Under the pieces are notes generated by a model. It ran no database searches and was not told the origin of the DNA. It saw only the letters and a program-made list of their open reading frames with translations. DNA of 64,000 nucleotides from Pontibacter ummariensis (GTDB lineage: Bacteria > Bacteroidota > Bacteroidia > Cytophagales > Hymenobacteraceae). This document shows, in pieces, positions 17,849 to 26,532 of the stretch (within the stretch, counting starts at the first letter, position 1; each line of letters starts with the position of its first letter). The position numbers were made by a program, and so were the translations under genes. The DNA is taken from NCBI RefSeq assembly GCF_900188175.1, contig NZ_FZOQ01000006.1, positions 62,001 through 126,000 on the forward strand. The letters are read 5' to 3'.

Positions 17849-18484
17849 ATGAAAAGAACCCGATTATTTACTTTTGGAGCTGCGCTTTTTGCTTTGACCA
17901 TGCTGTTTAGCTGTGGCTCTCCGGAAGACGCAGTTGAAAACGAGATGCAGCAGGAGAACAATGACCCCAACATGCGCGACAATCTCGACCCGCCTTCCCA
18001 CGCAGCACCTGATGATGAGGCAGACCTACGTATGACAGACCCGGCTATAGGCGGACATACCATGATGCCGACGCAGTTGATCACAGAGAACATTACCTCT
18101 AATATGAACCTGACTACTTTCGCTTCTCTAATCAGAAAGGGAGAGATAGTGGATGTATTGGCAGGTACAGGACCTTATACCATTTTTGCCCCATCTAACG
18201 AAGCCTTTGAGTCTTTGCCAGAGGGTGTGCTGGAGAACCTGACGGATGAGGAAAACCAGCAACGCCTTAAGGAGTTGTTGAATAACCATATTGTAACGGG
18301 GGCGATCACGAATGCCGAACTGCTGGACGCTACTACGCTTAATACGGTTGGAGGAGAGCGATTAACAGTCACCAAACGCGGTGGGAATGTAATGGTTAAC
18401 GGAGCAGAAGTAGTGGAGGGCGGTATTATCAGCGATAATGGCGTGATTCACGTGGTCGACAAAGTACTGACGGTCGAGAATTAA
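17849..18484 (+). CDS. Fasciclin-domain lipoprotein
   Basis: 211 residues. The signal peptide ends in a lipobox (TMLFSC, Cys around residue 22), so it is probably anchored in the outer membrane. An acidic, Asn/Pro-rich linker (about residues 23-75) leads to one FAS1 domain, with the typical H1 segment GPYTIFAPSNEAFESLPEG and H2 segment GVIHVVDKVL. FAS1 domains mediate adhesion or binding of other molecules at the cell surface. No partner is evident nearby. Monocistronic. Confidence 0.92.
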   Translation: MKRTRLFTFGAALFALTMLFSCGSPEDAVENEMQQENNDPNMRDNLDPPSHAAPDDEADLRMTDPAIGGHTMMPTQLITENITSNMNLTTFASLIRKGEIVDVLAGTGPYTIFAPSNEAFESLPEGVLENLTDEENQQRLKELLNNHIVTGAITNAELLDATTLNTVGGERLTVTKRGGNVMVNGAEVVEGGIISDNGVIHVVDKVLTVEN

Positions 18485-18510
18485 CCGACACACTATAACG
18501 AATAGGCCTA

Positions 18511-18554
18511 AAAAGGGAGCGGCAGGTGTCTACACAGACCTGCCGCTCCCTTTT
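18511..18554. terminator. Bidirectional terminator, fasciclin / rsgA
   Basis: 17-base perfect arms (18511-18527, 18538-18554) flanked by A and T runs, placed between two convergent genes. Confidence 0.9.
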
Positions 18555-18569
18555 GTCTAAATGGCGGAA

Positions 18570-19493
18570 CTATTTCCTGTTATCCTGGCCGTGCAGCATG
18601 CTCAGGTAACTTTCATAACGGCTCAGGGAGATCTCATTACGGCGTACGGCCTCGATCACGGCGCAGCCTGGCTCATTAAAGTGGGTGCAGTTGTTGAACC
18701 GGCACTGGTTCAGGCGTTCGCGCATCTCGGGGAAGAAATGGCTTAACTCTACCGGCGGAATGTCTACGATGCCCAGTTCCTTTATCCCGGGGGTATCAAT
18801 AATAAAGGTATCCTCATTCACCTCAAACATCTCGGCAAAGGTGGTGGTGTGTACCCCTTTATCTGAGAAGTCAGAGATTTCCGATGTCTTCAGCTCCAGG
18901 TCCGGTACCAGCAGGTTGATGAGCGAGGACTTGCCAACACCGGAGTGGCCGGAGAGGAGTGTGGTTTTCCCCTGTAATAATTCCCGGATCGCCTCAATCC
19001 CCTCTTCGTTCTTAGCCGATACCGGCAGGCTACCATAACCTATCGCTCCATACATATGGCTGATCTGGCGCTGGTAATCCTGAACGTCCTCATCGTAAAG
19101 GTCCGTTTTATTGAAAATTAGCATGGCCGGAATATCATAGGCCTCAGCTGTAACCAGGAAACGGTCGATGAAGCCGAAGGAGGTACGCGGTGAAACCAGG
19201 GTAACGATCAGAAAGGCCTGGTCGAGGTTGGCTGCAATAATATGAGAGAAGGCCGATTTATGGGTCGACTGCCGGATGATATAATTTTCACGGTCCTGGA
19301 TTTGGTTGATAACAGCCGTGTCGTCCCCGCTTTCCTCCACCTCAAAGTCTACCTTATCGCCCACAGCCAGGGGGTTACTTACCTTCAGGCCTTTAATCTT
19401 AAACTTGCCCCGCAGGCGTGCGCGGTGCAGTTTTCCCTCCTCATCACGTACCAGATACCAGGACCCTGTCGATTTTACTACAACTCCTTTCAT
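18570..19493 (-). CDS. rsgA: Ribosome small-subunit-dependent GTPase A
   Basis: 307 residues. N-terminal OB domain (1-70), then the circularly permuted GTPase order: G4 NKTD (128-131), G1 GHSGVGKSS (182-190), G3 DTPG (233-236). A C-terminal zinc module follows with C264, C269, H271 and C277. RsgA checks late 30S maturation and releases RbfA. The start codon overlaps the waaA stop codon as ATGA, which suggests translational coupling. Confidence 0.97.
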   Translation of the reverse strand: MKGVVVKSTGSWYLVRDEEGKLHRARLRGKFKIKGLKVSNPLAVGDKVDFEVEESGDDTAVINQIQDRENYIIRQSTHKSAFSHIIAANLDQAFLIVTLVSPRTSFGFIDRFLVTAEAYDIPAMLIFNKTDLYDEDVQDYQRQISHMYGAIGYGSLPVSAKNEEGIEAIRELLQGKTTLLSGHSGVGKSSLINLLVPDLELKTSEISDFSDKGVHTTTFAEMFEVNEDTFIIDTPGIKELGIVDIPPVELSHFFPEMRERLNQCRFNNCTHFNEPGCAVIEAVRRNEISLSRYESYLSMLHGQDNRK

Positions 19494-20740
19494 GCGATTT
19501 CCTTTATCAGGCTTTTCATATCAGCTATTATCCGCTTCGTGGCACCTGCCTGTTTCTTTACGTATCGTTTTTCGGTATCGGTTATTTTTTGTCTGGCTCC
19601 TGCCTCCAGGTGTACCTGCTCAAAGGCGGCCAACAGCTCCTCTGCGTCCTGAATAGGAAAGGCACATTGTAGCGCTACGAGGTCTTTTGCCTCCTGAAAC
19701 TTTTCGTACTTAGGCCCAAAGAAAAGTGGGAGTCCAAAAACGGCTGCTTCTAAGGTGTTATGCAGGCCTTTCCCAAAGGCCCCGCCAACGTAGGCATAGG
19801 TGCCATAACGGTAGAGCGAAGACAGCATCCCAACGTTGTCGATAACCAGTACATCTTGTTGGGGTGCGTCCGCCGCCGTCGTTTTGGAAAAGCGAACAGC
19901 CTTTCCTCCTAAAGCTTTCATAAGCTGCACAATGCCTTGTTCCTGCACCTCGTGCGGGGCAATGATGAACTTTATGGAGGCACGGTACTTCTGGATGAGC
20001 GGCAACAGAACATCAATGTCCGCAGGCCAACTGCTGCCTATCATAAAGACCGGTTGCTGTTGCACGAATGCCTCCACAAGCGGGATCTGCTTTACAGAGG
20101 CGGCTGTTTGCAGCACCCTGTCGAAGCGGGTATCCCCGGCAACGCTTGCCTGGGTGATGTGGATGCTTTGAAGTAGCTGCAGAGAGCTTTGGTTCTGTGT
20201 GTAAACGTGGGTAAAGCGGCGCAGGATGTTGCGGTAAAACTCCCCGTAAGGTTTAAAGAAAACCTGCTCCTGACGGAAGATAGCCGATATAGAGAGTGCC
20301 GGAACACGTTGTTGCTGGAGCTCCTGCAGGTAATAGTGCCAGAACTCATATTTCACAAACACGGCCAGTTTTGGCTGTACCACATCTAAAAAGCGCCGTG
20401 CATTAGAGGCGCTGTCCAGCGGCAGGTAAGCGATGTAGTCTGCGCCTGTGTAATTTTTGCGTACCTCGTAGCCGGAAGGAGAGAAGAAGGTAAGCAGTAC
20501 CTTATAGGCCGGGAACTCCTCCCGAAAGGCCTCTATTACCGGGCGGCCCTGCTCAAACTCTCCCAAAGAGGCGCAGTGGAACCACACGACAGGCGCTTTG
20601 TGGCCACGTAAAGCTTCTTGCAGCCGCTCCAGCTGGTGCTCGCGCCCCTGCAGCATGAGCTTGGCCTTCTGGTTAAAGGGTGCTGCCAGCTTTAGGGCTG
20701 ATTTGTATGCCGTCAGGCCGATATCGTAAAGTAACTTCAA
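19490..20740 (-). CDS. waaA: 3-deoxy-D-manno-octulosonic acid (Kdo) transferase
   Basis: 416 residues from a TTG start at 20740, giving the family-like N-terminus MKLLYDIG. The frame is open to 20878, but a -7 element at 20815-20808 lies inside that extension, and no in-frame ATG or GTG was found between it and the TTG. GT30 landmarks: WFHCASLGEFEQGRPVI with the proposed general-base Glu, and the C-terminal nucleotide-binding segment GTYAYVGGAFGKGLHNTLEA. It attaches Kdo to lipid A precursors at the inner membrane, so the organism makes Kdo-containing LPS or LOS. It overlaps rsgA by 4 bases. Confidence 0.92.
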   Translation of the reverse strand: MKLLYDIGLTAYKSALKLAAPFNQKAKLMLQGREHQLERLQEALRGHKAPVVWFHCASLGEFEQGRPVIEAFREEFPAYKVLLTFFSPSGYEVRKNYTGADYIAYLPLDSASNARRFLDVVQPKLAVFVKYEFWHYYLQELQQQRVPALSISAIFRQEQVFFKPYGEFYRNILRRFTHVYTQNQSSLQLLQSIHITQASVAGDTRFDRVLQTAASVKQIPLVEAFVQQQPVFMIGSSWPADIDVLLPLIQKYRASIKFIIAPHEVQEQGIVQLMKALGGKAVRFSKTTAADAPQQDVLVIDNVGMLSSLYRYGTYAYVGGAFGKGLHNTLEAAVFGLPLFFGPKYEKFQEAKDLVALQCAFPIQDAEELLAAFEQVHLEAGARQKITDTEKRYVKKQAGATKRIIADMKSLIKEIA

Positions 20741-20807
20741 ATTTCGTACTTGCAGTGGCCGCAAAACAACCGGTAACGTGCATTGCCAGCCAGACCATGT
20801 TATCGTG

Positions 20808-20815
20808 CAAATATA
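20808..20815 (-). promoter_or_regulatory. Bacteroidota -7 element for waaA-rsgA
   Basis: The minus strand reads TATATTTG (TAnnTTTG). Transcription would begin near 20800, about 60 bases before the TTG start of waaA. Confidence 0.55.
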
Positions 20816-20898
20816 AGGCATTGCGGTGGGATCAGCTGTCTTTGTCTGACAGAAGGCGTGGCAGCAGTATAAATACACCCATTTCGATACTTAGGCGT

Positions 20899-20906
20899 TA
20901 TTTTTG
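20899..20906 (+). promoter_or_regulatory. Bacteroidota -7 element for the amidinotransferase-family gene
   Basis: TATTTTTG matches TAnnTTTG, 43 bases before the ATG at 20950. It supports that ATG over earlier in-frame starts. Confidence 0.55.
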
Positions 20907-20949
20907 CACCTGTGGCACTGCCAACATTTTGTTAATTCTAGAACCCTGC

Positions 20950-21825
20950 ATGATACAGCAACACAGCGAGACAGATACACTGCAAAAGGTAATTATCGGT
21001 AGATACGAAAACTACAATGAGTCTCCCGCTTATGCGGAGCTGGTAAACGAGGAGCAAAAGACAGGACTGCCTCCACGCGAACAGCTGAAGGAGGAGTTCG
21101 AGAACTTCAGAAATGTGCTGACAGAGGCGGGCGTAGAGGTGCTGGTGCCGGATTATGTAGGCAAGTTTGTGTATGACCAGCTCACACCCCGCGATATTGG
21201 CGTGGTGATCGGGGAGAAGTTTCTGCTGTGCAATATGGTAAAGCGGAGCCGGCGCTACGAGAGCGCCGGTATTTTTCGCTACCTGCACCATATCCCCGAC
21301 AGCGAGCCGAATATCATCATTCCCGATTCGCCTACCTGTTTTATAGAAGGAGGGGATATCCTGATTGATAAAGGAAACATCTTTGTAGCGGTGTCGCAGC
21401 GGACAAACCAGGAGGGGGTAGAGTTTCTGAAAGAGCAGTTTGGGGATGTGTTCAATATCGTACCCATCAAGGCCCGGGCGCTGGCAGAAGGAGAAAACGT
21501 GCTGCACCTGGATTGCATGTTTAACCCCGTAGGAGAGAAGGCTGCTCTGATTTATGAGGAAGGCTTTGAAGCGGTACCTAGGGAGATAACAGACGTGTAC
21601 GAACTGATTAAAGTAGATAAAGCACAGCAGCAGGAGTTAGCAACAAACATTCTGTCCCTGTCACAGGATAAGGTCATCAGCCGCGATCATCCTTTATGTA
21701 AGCCCATTAACGATATGATAAGAAAGACCGGCGTGGAGGTGGTGGAGATAAAGTTTGATGCAGCACCTGCTACGGGAGGTTCTTTCAGGTGCTGCACCTT
21801 ACCCTTGCTTAGAGGACAGTATTGA
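20950..21825 (+). CDS. Amidinotransferase / DDAH-like guanidino hydrolase
   Basis: 291 residues. The frame is open from 20680, but the promoter at 20899 makes the ATG at 20950 the likely start. Pentein-fold landmarks: FIEGGDIL (E133, D136), the catalytic His in NVLHLDC (H187), and the C-terminal nucleophile in GGSFRCCTLPL (C281 by alignment to GGxxxCxTxP). The family covers arginine deiminase, dimethylarginine hydrolase and arginine:glycine amidinotransferase, all acting on guanidino groups. The length and compact motif favour a DDAH-like or citrulline-forming hydrolase. The substrate cannot be fixed from sequence. Confidence 0.85.
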   Translation: MIQQHSETDTLQKVIIGRYENYNESPAYAELVNEEQKTGLPPREQLKEEFENFRNVLTEAGVEVLVPDYVGKFVYDQLTPRDIGVVIGEKFLLCNMVKRSRRYESAGIFRYLHHIPDSEPNIIIPDSPTCFIEGGDILIDKGNIFVAVSQRTNQEGVEFLKEQFGDVFNIVPIKARALAEGENVLHLDCMFNPVGEKAALIYEEGFEAVPREITDVYELIKVDKAQQQELATNILSLSQDKVISRDHPLCKPINDMIRKTGVEVVEIKFDAAPATGGSFRCCTLPLLRGQY

Positions 21826-21827
21826 AT

Positions 21828-21865
21828 AACAAAAAGGCCCCGGCAATTGCCGGGGCCTTTTTGTT
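21828..21865. terminator. Bidirectional terminator, amidinotransferase / peroxiredoxin
   Basis: A perfect 38-base palindrome centred at 21846.5 with A and T runs at its ends, between two convergent genes. Confidence 0.9.
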
Positions 21866-21884
21866 ATTTATAAGCAAGCTGTGC

Positions 21885-22523
21885 TTACTGGTTTCTGTTT
21901 GCAAGGTAGTTCGAAACACCTTCTTTTGTAGCCTGCATGGCTTCTTTGCCTTCTTCCCAGTTAGCAGGGCAAACTTCGCCTTTCTCCTCGAAGTACTGCA
22001 GGGCGTCTACCATGCGAAGTGCCTCGTCGATGCTGCGGCCTAGTGGAAGGTCGTTTACTACCTGGTGGCGTACCACACCTTCTTTGTCGATCAGGAACAA
22101 GCCACGGTAAGCTACAGGCTCTCCAACGAAAGTTACTTCACCTTCTTCATTGTAGTCGTAGTGACCAGCCAAAACGTCGTAGTTCTGAGCGATTGTCTTA
22201 GCCGCGTCAGCAACCAGAGGGTATGTTACACCCTGAATACCACCTTGGTCCTGAGGCGTGTTCAGCCAGGCAAAGTGTGATACGTGTGTGTCTGTAGAGC
22301 AACCAACAACGGCAACACCTTTGCGCTCGAAGTCAGCCAGACGGTCCTGGAAAGCCAGGATCTCAGTTGGACACACGAATGTGAAGTCCATTGGGTAGAA
22401 GAAGAACAGCACATGCTTCTTGCCTACATACTGCTCTAATGAGAAGTTTTCCTCAAAATCCTCACCGTTTACTACAGCCGTAGCTTTGAAAGAAGGCGCT
22501 TTTTTTCCTACTAATACTGCCAT
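21885..22523 (-). CDS. Typical 2-Cys peroxiredoxin (AhpC/TSA)
   Basis: 212 residues. The peroxidatic Cys is C51 in FTFVCPTE and the resolving Cys is C185 in GEVCPANW. A YF pair (Q-Y-F-E-E, residues 177-180) matches the flexible C-terminal arm of sensitive Prx1-type enzymes. It reduces H2O2 and organic peroxides in the cytoplasm. It follows the Fur-family gene by 26 bases on the same strand and therefore shares the promoter and palindrome at 23030-23084. Regulation by that Fur/PerR protein is a direct inference. Confidence 0.95.
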   Translation of the reverse strand: MAVLVGKKAPSFKATAVVNGEDFEENFSLEQYVGKKHVLFFFYPMDFTFVCPTEILAFQDRLADFERKGVAVVGCSTDTHVSHFAWLNTPQDQGGIQGVTYPLVADAAKTIAQNYDVLAGHYDYNEEGEVTFVGEPVAYRGLFLIDKEGVVRHQVVNDLPLGRSIDEALRMVDALQYFEEKGEVCPANWEEGKEAMQATKEGVSNYLANRNQ

Positions 22524-22549
22524 TTAAAATTAATTTAAAAGTTTAAAAT

Positions 22550-23014
22550 CTATTTAGATACTCGTGAAATGCTGATCTGTTTTTCGGGCACTACCTTTTT
22601 GCCCGTTAATTGCACCGAAAAGCTCTTGATTTCGAAGTTCTCCAGGTTTCGTTTTCTGAAGAAGTCCTGCAGTAACTGTTCCAGTTCTGCATCCTCGTAA
22701 TCAATGATCTCTTTGGTATTGCTGCAGTAGATATGGTTGTGCACCATTGTGTTCGCATCATAGCGCTTGCCTCCCTCTTCCGAAAGTACCCGCCGGATAA
22801 GTTCTGCCTCTACAAAGGTATCGAGGGTTTTGTACACCGTGCCTAAGGAGATGCTGGGGTTGGCAGGCTTTAAGTGCTGGTACACTTCCTCAGCGGTTGG
22901 GTGGTGCCCATGCAGCTCCGTCAGGGCTTCGTACACAACAATCCGCTGGTGCGTAGCTTTCAGGCTATTTTGCAAAAGGCGCTCTCGTAAGTACTGACGG
23001 TTAGTTTGCTGCAT
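22550..23014 (-). CDS. Fur-family regulator, PerR-like and lacking the structural zinc cysteines
   Basis: 154 residues. A winged-helix DNA-binding N-terminus (SLKATHQRIVVYEAL, SLGTVYKTLDTF) is followed by a dimerisation and metal-sensing half. Candidate regulatory ligands match the PerR pattern: H37/H38 before PTAEE, D86 in KRYDAN, H92-x-H94, and D105. Only one cysteine (C97) exists, where most Fur and PerR proteins have CxxC pairs binding structural zinc. Co-transcription with a peroxiredoxin 26 bases downstream supports a peroxide-sensing role over iron uptake control, though this remains inference. It probably represses its own promoter through the palindrome at 23030-23049. Confidence 0.85.
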   Translation of the reverse strand: MQQTNRQYLRERLLQNSLKATHQRIVVYEALTELHGHHPTAEEVYQHLKPANPSISLGTVYKTLDTFVEAELIRRVLSEEGGKRYDANTMVHNHIYCSNTKEIIDYEDAELEQLLQDFFRKRNLENFEIKSFSVQLTGKKVVPEKQISISRVSK

Positions 23015-23029
23015 CTATCTAACTAAGAA

Positions 23030-23049
23030 AAATTCCTGTTTAGGAATTT
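23030..23049. promoter_or_regulatory. Palindromic operator candidate of the fur-peroxiredoxin operon
   Basis: Perfect 7-base inverted repeat AAATTCC-N6-GGAATTT, located over the predicted transcription start (about 23046) and 16 bases before the fur ATG. Position and symmetry fit an autorepression site for the dimeric regulator. Confidence 0.55.
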
Positions 23050-23052
23050 ATG

Positions 23053-23084
23053 CAAAGCTACAACAGATTTTTTTACAGAGCAAA
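23053..23084 (-). promoter_or_regulatory. Promoter of the fur-peroxiredoxin operon
   Basis: Minus strand TTTG (23084-23081), 20-base spacer, TAGCTTTG (23060-23053). Good match to the Bacteroidota consensus. Confidence 0.7.
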
Positions 23085-23320
23085 AAGGTCGCCGCTAAAC
23101 AACGAAAGCTTTTAAATGAGGACGATTAGGCAGAACACCTAAGCTGCTTCCTTTTATGATTGATATCAAGCTTGGGAGAGGGGCTTGTAGAGGCAATGCC
23201 AAACGTGTGCTGAAGGTAACCAAAGAAGGGGGGAGGGAGAAGTACAGCCAGTAAGGCCAGGGGTAAGCAATGCCCTTTTTGTGGAGGGCAAGCAAAGAAT
23301 GATGACAATATTAGCAGAAG
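23085..23320. other. Intergenic stretch without recognisable gene
   Basis: Lies between the fur promoter and the stop of the small membrane-protein gene. Open frames here are short and lack coding character. I see no clear terminator, RNA gene or repeat. Confidence 0.5.
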
Positions 23321-23560
23321 TCAAATAGGTCTTGAGCGGGAAGCTTCGCCCTGCGCAATCTTAAAATATAACTCATGTACATTCTTATACTGGTCCATGG
23401 GCTTATCAACCGGGGTTGTTGGAGGGGCTACTAAAAGCGGAATAGACCGGTCTATATGCATGATTTCCTGCGGTTTGTACATAAAACCAATAAGCAGAAG
23501 CACAAATAACAGACTTAGCTTAAGCAGAAATAACGGGGTGACTTTTTCAGCTGCTTGCAT
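23321..23560 (-). CDS. Small single-span membrane protein, unknown
   Basis: 79 residues from the ATG at 23560 (a TTG two codons upstream is the alternative). A charged N-terminus (MQAAEKVT) precedes one strongly hydrophobic segment (PLFLLKLSLLFVLLLIGF), then a soluble tail with a Pro-rich stretch (VAPPTTPVDKP). No family recognised. It could be a small envelope accessory protein. Coding status rests on frame length, sensible topology and an isolated position. Confidence 0.55.
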   Translation of the reverse strand: MQAAEKVTPLFLLKLSLLFVLLLIGFMYKPQEIMHIDRSIPLLVAPPTTPVDKPMDQYKNVHELYFKIAQGEASRSRPI

Positions 23561-23684
23561 GGGCAAGTAAATAGGGCTTAAGACACAATATTACGTTTGT
23601 TACATGTAAAATAAAAATAACATATTGAATATGCAAAAAATTATATTGCATAAAAGCCAAAATATTTTAAAAAGATGCAGTCGC

Positions 23685-24941
23685 TTATTTGCTCACAAAC
23701 TGAAAAGTTGTGCGAGTCCGTTGTTCCAGCAGTATCTCTTTTGCATCCATCAGCTTCGTTATACTTTCTGTTGTGTAGTTCTTTATGGTAAAAAGACGCA
23801 GGTTGGTGTTATAGTGAATTACAAACTGGTCATGCAGTCTTTGCATCAGACGGTGTAAGCGCTCCGCATGGAAGTCGGTGCAGATAGAGAAGGAGATAGC
23901 GGAGTTTTGCATGAGGTTTATCTTAATCCGCAGTTCGGATAAGACACCAAAAATAGTGCTTAGGTTTTTCTCAGAAACGAAAGTAAAGTCTTTAACGGCG
24001 AAGGAAACCAGGCACTGGTTTTCTTTGATGATATAGGCCGGAGCCAGTTTATCGAACCGGCAGTTATAGATCTTGGTGCCTGCCCCTGTTGGGTTCAGGA
24101 AAGACTTAACATGGAGCGGAATCTGCTTGTTGGCAAGGGGCTTGATCGTTTTGGGGTGTATAACAGAGGCCCCGTAGTAAGCCATTTCAACGGTTTCCTG
24201 GTAAGAGATCTCCGCGTAGCGCACTGTGTCCGGAAAATACTTCGGGTCAGCGTTTAACAGCCCCTCCACATCTTTCCAGATGCACATCTCTGTCGCATCG
24301 AGTCCGTAGGCAAAAATAGCGGCGCTAAAATCAGAGCCTTCGCGGCCAAGGGTCGTCGTGCGGCCTTCAGGTGTGCCTCCCAAGAAGCCCTGCGTCACCA
24401 CCAGTTCCTGCTCTAAAACAGCGGGTAAGTCTTGCTTGATCTGCCGCTCTGTGCTCACCCAGTCTACTTTCGCCTCGCGCCAGCTACTGTCTGTTCGGAT
24501 GTACTTTCTACTATCCACCCACTTGTTTTGTAGCCCCTGCTCTTGCAGGAAGTAGTGGAGGATAGAGGAAGACAACAACTCGCCGTAGCTAACAATCTGA
24601 TCGTACAGTTGGTCGTACTCACCGGAAGGATCCATGCTTTGCAGGTCCTGTAGCAGGAGACGGAGTAAGTGCTCCTGCCTTTCGTGTGCCGGATGCTGCT
24701 GTGGGAACAACTCCTGCAATACGCCCGTGTGATAGTCCTTTAGTTGCGTGTACTCCTGCTGAAAGTCCTTCTGTTGGTAGGCCAGGTCCATGACCTGCTC
24801 TAAAGCATTGGTGGTTTTACCCATGGCGGAGACCACCAGTAACAATTGCCTTTCACCTCCCTGTGTTCTTACGATGCTGGCCAGGTTGCGGAACGCGCTG
24901 GCGTCTTTTACCGATGCACCACCAAATTTATATACTTTCAT
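23685..24941 (-). CDS. lysC: Aspartate kinase (monofunctional)
   Basis: 418 residues. Kinase signatures: VYKFGGASVKDA at the N-terminus, and TTLGREGSDFSAAIFAYGLDA in the middle. The C-terminal ~130 residues fit paired ACT domains (SFAVKDFTFVSEKNLSTIFGVL), which normally allow feedback control by lysine or threonine. It phosphorylates aspartate at the entry to lysine, methionine and threonine synthesis. Threonine is the substrate of IlvA encoded elsewhere in this window. Divergent from fbp with an 89-base gap. Confidence 0.93.
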   Translation of the reverse strand: MKVYKFGGASVKDASAFRNLASIVRTQGGERQLLLVVSAMGKTTNALEQVMDLAYQQKDFQQEYTQLKDYHTGVLQELFPQQHPAHERQEHLLRLLLQDLQSMDPSGEYDQLYDQIVSYGELLSSSILHYFLQEQGLQNKWVDSRKYIRTDSSWREAKVDWVSTERQIKQDLPAVLEQELVVTQGFLGGTPEGRTTTLGREGSDFSAAIFAYGLDATEMCIWKDVEGLLNADPKYFPDTVRYAEISYQETVEMAYYGASVIHPKTIKPLANKQIPLHVKSFLNPTGAGTKIYNCRFDKLAPAYIIKENQCLVSFAVKDFTFVSEKNLSTIFGVLSELRIKINLMQNSAISFSICTDFHAERLHRLMQRLHDQFVIHYNTNLRLFTIKNYTTESITKLMDAKEILLEQRTRTTFQFVSK

Positions 24942-25030
24942 CCTGTCTTAGCTTAAGTTCCGTAAAAGTAGGCATAGTTCGCCGGAATGCCCAAAATCAA
25001 TGTTTTTCTATATAGGTCAAAATCAATCGT

Positions 25031-26053
25031 ATGAACGACAAACTCGCACTCCCTGTTGGCACTACGCTGGACAGGTTTATCATGCGGAAACAGGAAGAGT
25101 TTCCCTTCGCGACAGGAGAGCTGTCGCAACTGCTACGCGACATAGCCCTCGCGGCAAAAATCGTAAACCGGGAAATTAACCGTGCCGGTTTGCTGGATGT
25201 AACAGGTGCCTACGGAAACCAGAACATACAGGGGGAAGAGCAGCAAAAACTGGATGTCATCGCCAACATCCGCTTTATACGGGCCTTGCGGAACGGGGGG
25301 GAGGTGTGCACGATCATCTCGGAAGAGGAGGATGACGTCATACAGACCGGTAACCACCGGGGCAAGTACATCGTGGCAATAGACCCGCTGGACGGTTCCT
25401 CCAACATCGACGTGAACGTATCAATCGGGACGATCTTCTCTATTTACAGGAGAAAGTCCGAGACAGGTTCTAACGGTACAATGGAGGATTGCCTGCAGCA
25501 GGGCACCCGGCAGGTGGCGGCGGGCTATGTGATCTATGGATCCTCTACGATGTTGGTCTACACCACGGGGCACGGGGTAAACGGCTTTACGTATGAGCCG
25601 TCTCTAGGCGAGTTCTTCCTGTCGCACCCCAATATTACCACGCCGGCAGACGGCACTACTTATTCGTGTAACGAGGGTAACATGAACAGCTTTCCGGAGG
25701 GGATCCAGAACTACGTGAACTACTGCAAAGACCAGAACTACTCTGCCCGCTACATTGGATCCCTGGTAGCAGACTTTCACCGGAATCTGCTAAAGGGCGG
25801 GATTTACATGTATCCTCCGACGAATAAAGCGCCAAGTGGAAAGCTGCGCCTGATTTACGAGTGCAATGCCCTGGCTTTTATCATTGAGCAGGCGGGGGGC
25901 AAGGCTACCACCGGCTTCAAGCGCATCATGGACCTGCAACCGGAAGAGTTGCACCAGCGTTGCCCGCTGCTAATCGGCTCGGCAAAGATGGTGGATAAAG
26001 CGGAAGCCTTCTTAAAGGAGGTTGAAGTGGAAGAAGGCATCGTTTCAAAATAA
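25031..26053 (+). CDS. fbp: Fructose-1,6-bisphosphatase, class I
   Basis: 340 residues. The metal-binding signature [18 protein letters not shown] is intact, preceded by the EEEDD acidic loop. The C-terminal substrate segment [21 protein letters not shown] also matches class I. It removes the 1-phosphate from fructose-1,6-bisphosphate, the committed step of gluconeogenesis, in the cytoplasm. Monocistronic, ended by the hairpin at 26071. Confidence 0.97.
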   Translation: MNDKLALPVGTTLDRFIMRKQEEFPFATGELSQLLRDIALAAKIVNREINRAGLLDVTGAYGNQNIQGEEQQKLDVIANIRFIRALRNGGEVCTIISEEEDDVIQTGNHRGKYIVAIDPLDGSSNIDVNVSIGTIFSIYRRKSETGSNGTMEDCLQQGTRQVAAGYVIYGSSTMLVYTTGHGVNGFTYEPSLGEFFLSHPNITTPADGTTYSCNEGNMNSFPEGIQNYVNYCKDQNYSARYIGSLVADFHRNLLKGGIYMYPPTNKAPSGKLRLIYECNALAFIIEQAGGKATTGFKRIMDLQPEELHQRCPLLIGSAKMVDKAEAFLKEVEVEEGIVSK

Positions 26054-26070
26054 AGCACCACATACTGTGA

Positions 26071-26114
26071 AAAAGCGAAGGCAGCGAGGATAAGTCCTCG
26101 CTGCCTTCGCTTTT
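26071..26114. terminator. Bidirectional terminator, fbp / 26146 gene
   Basis: 20-base arms (26071-26090, 26095-26114) with a 4-base loop and terminal A/T runs. Confidence 0.9.
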
Positions 26115-26145
26115 CTGTATCCATACCAGGGAGGAGTTCCAGCCT

Positions 26146-26454
26146 TTACCTTTGCCGGTACCTGTCCCGTATCTCGGCCTTCCGCAGTTCCCGTTTTATA
26201 ATCAGCCGGGCAATTCGCTCCGCTATAGTTTCCGGATCGTCAGCCACCATGGCCTCTTTAACTTTATGTTCTTCCACATCAATGCGATACAGGATGTGTA
26301 ACAAGCGGTTCAGGTCCGAGTGAAGCAGGTGCAACACCACCCGGGCAAGCTTGTACTGCAGGGCTTCCAGGTCCTGACCAGGTAGGTTCTCTATGTCAAA
26401 AACCCGCTGGAGGTGGTTTGTAGCACTTGTAACAATGGCAGGTGAATAGGGCAT
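26146..26454 (-). CDS. Conserved hypothetical helical protein
   Basis: 102 residues, almost entirely helical and highly charged. Notable segment: LARVVLHLLHSDLNRLLHILYRIDVEE, followed by a basic C-terminus (IIKRELRKAEIRDRYRQR); I give these only as landmarks. No signal peptide or membrane span. It resembles short uncharacterised proteins seen in Cytophagales, but I cannot name a family. It lies downstream of the DUF5606 gene, probably separated by a weak terminator. Confidence 0.65.
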   Translation of the reverse strand: MPYSPAIVTSATNHLQRVFDIENLPGQDLEALQYKLARVVLHLLHSDLNRLLHILYRIDVEEHKVKEAMVADDPETIAERIARLIIKRELRKAEIRDRYRQR

Positions 26455-26487
26455 AAGCTTGGAGTTTGGAGGCGCCTGCGGAAACAG

Positions 26488-26516
26488 AAAAGCCCCTCTG
26501 GAGGGAAGGGCCTTTT
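26488..26516 (-). terminator. Weak intrinsic terminator after DUF5606 gene
   Basis: An imperfect GC-rich hairpin with outer AAAA/TTTT pairing, followed by T-rich sequence on the minus strand, 17 bases after the DUF5606 stop. Confidence 0.45.
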
Positions 26517-26532
26517 TGTATTTTCGTAATGG

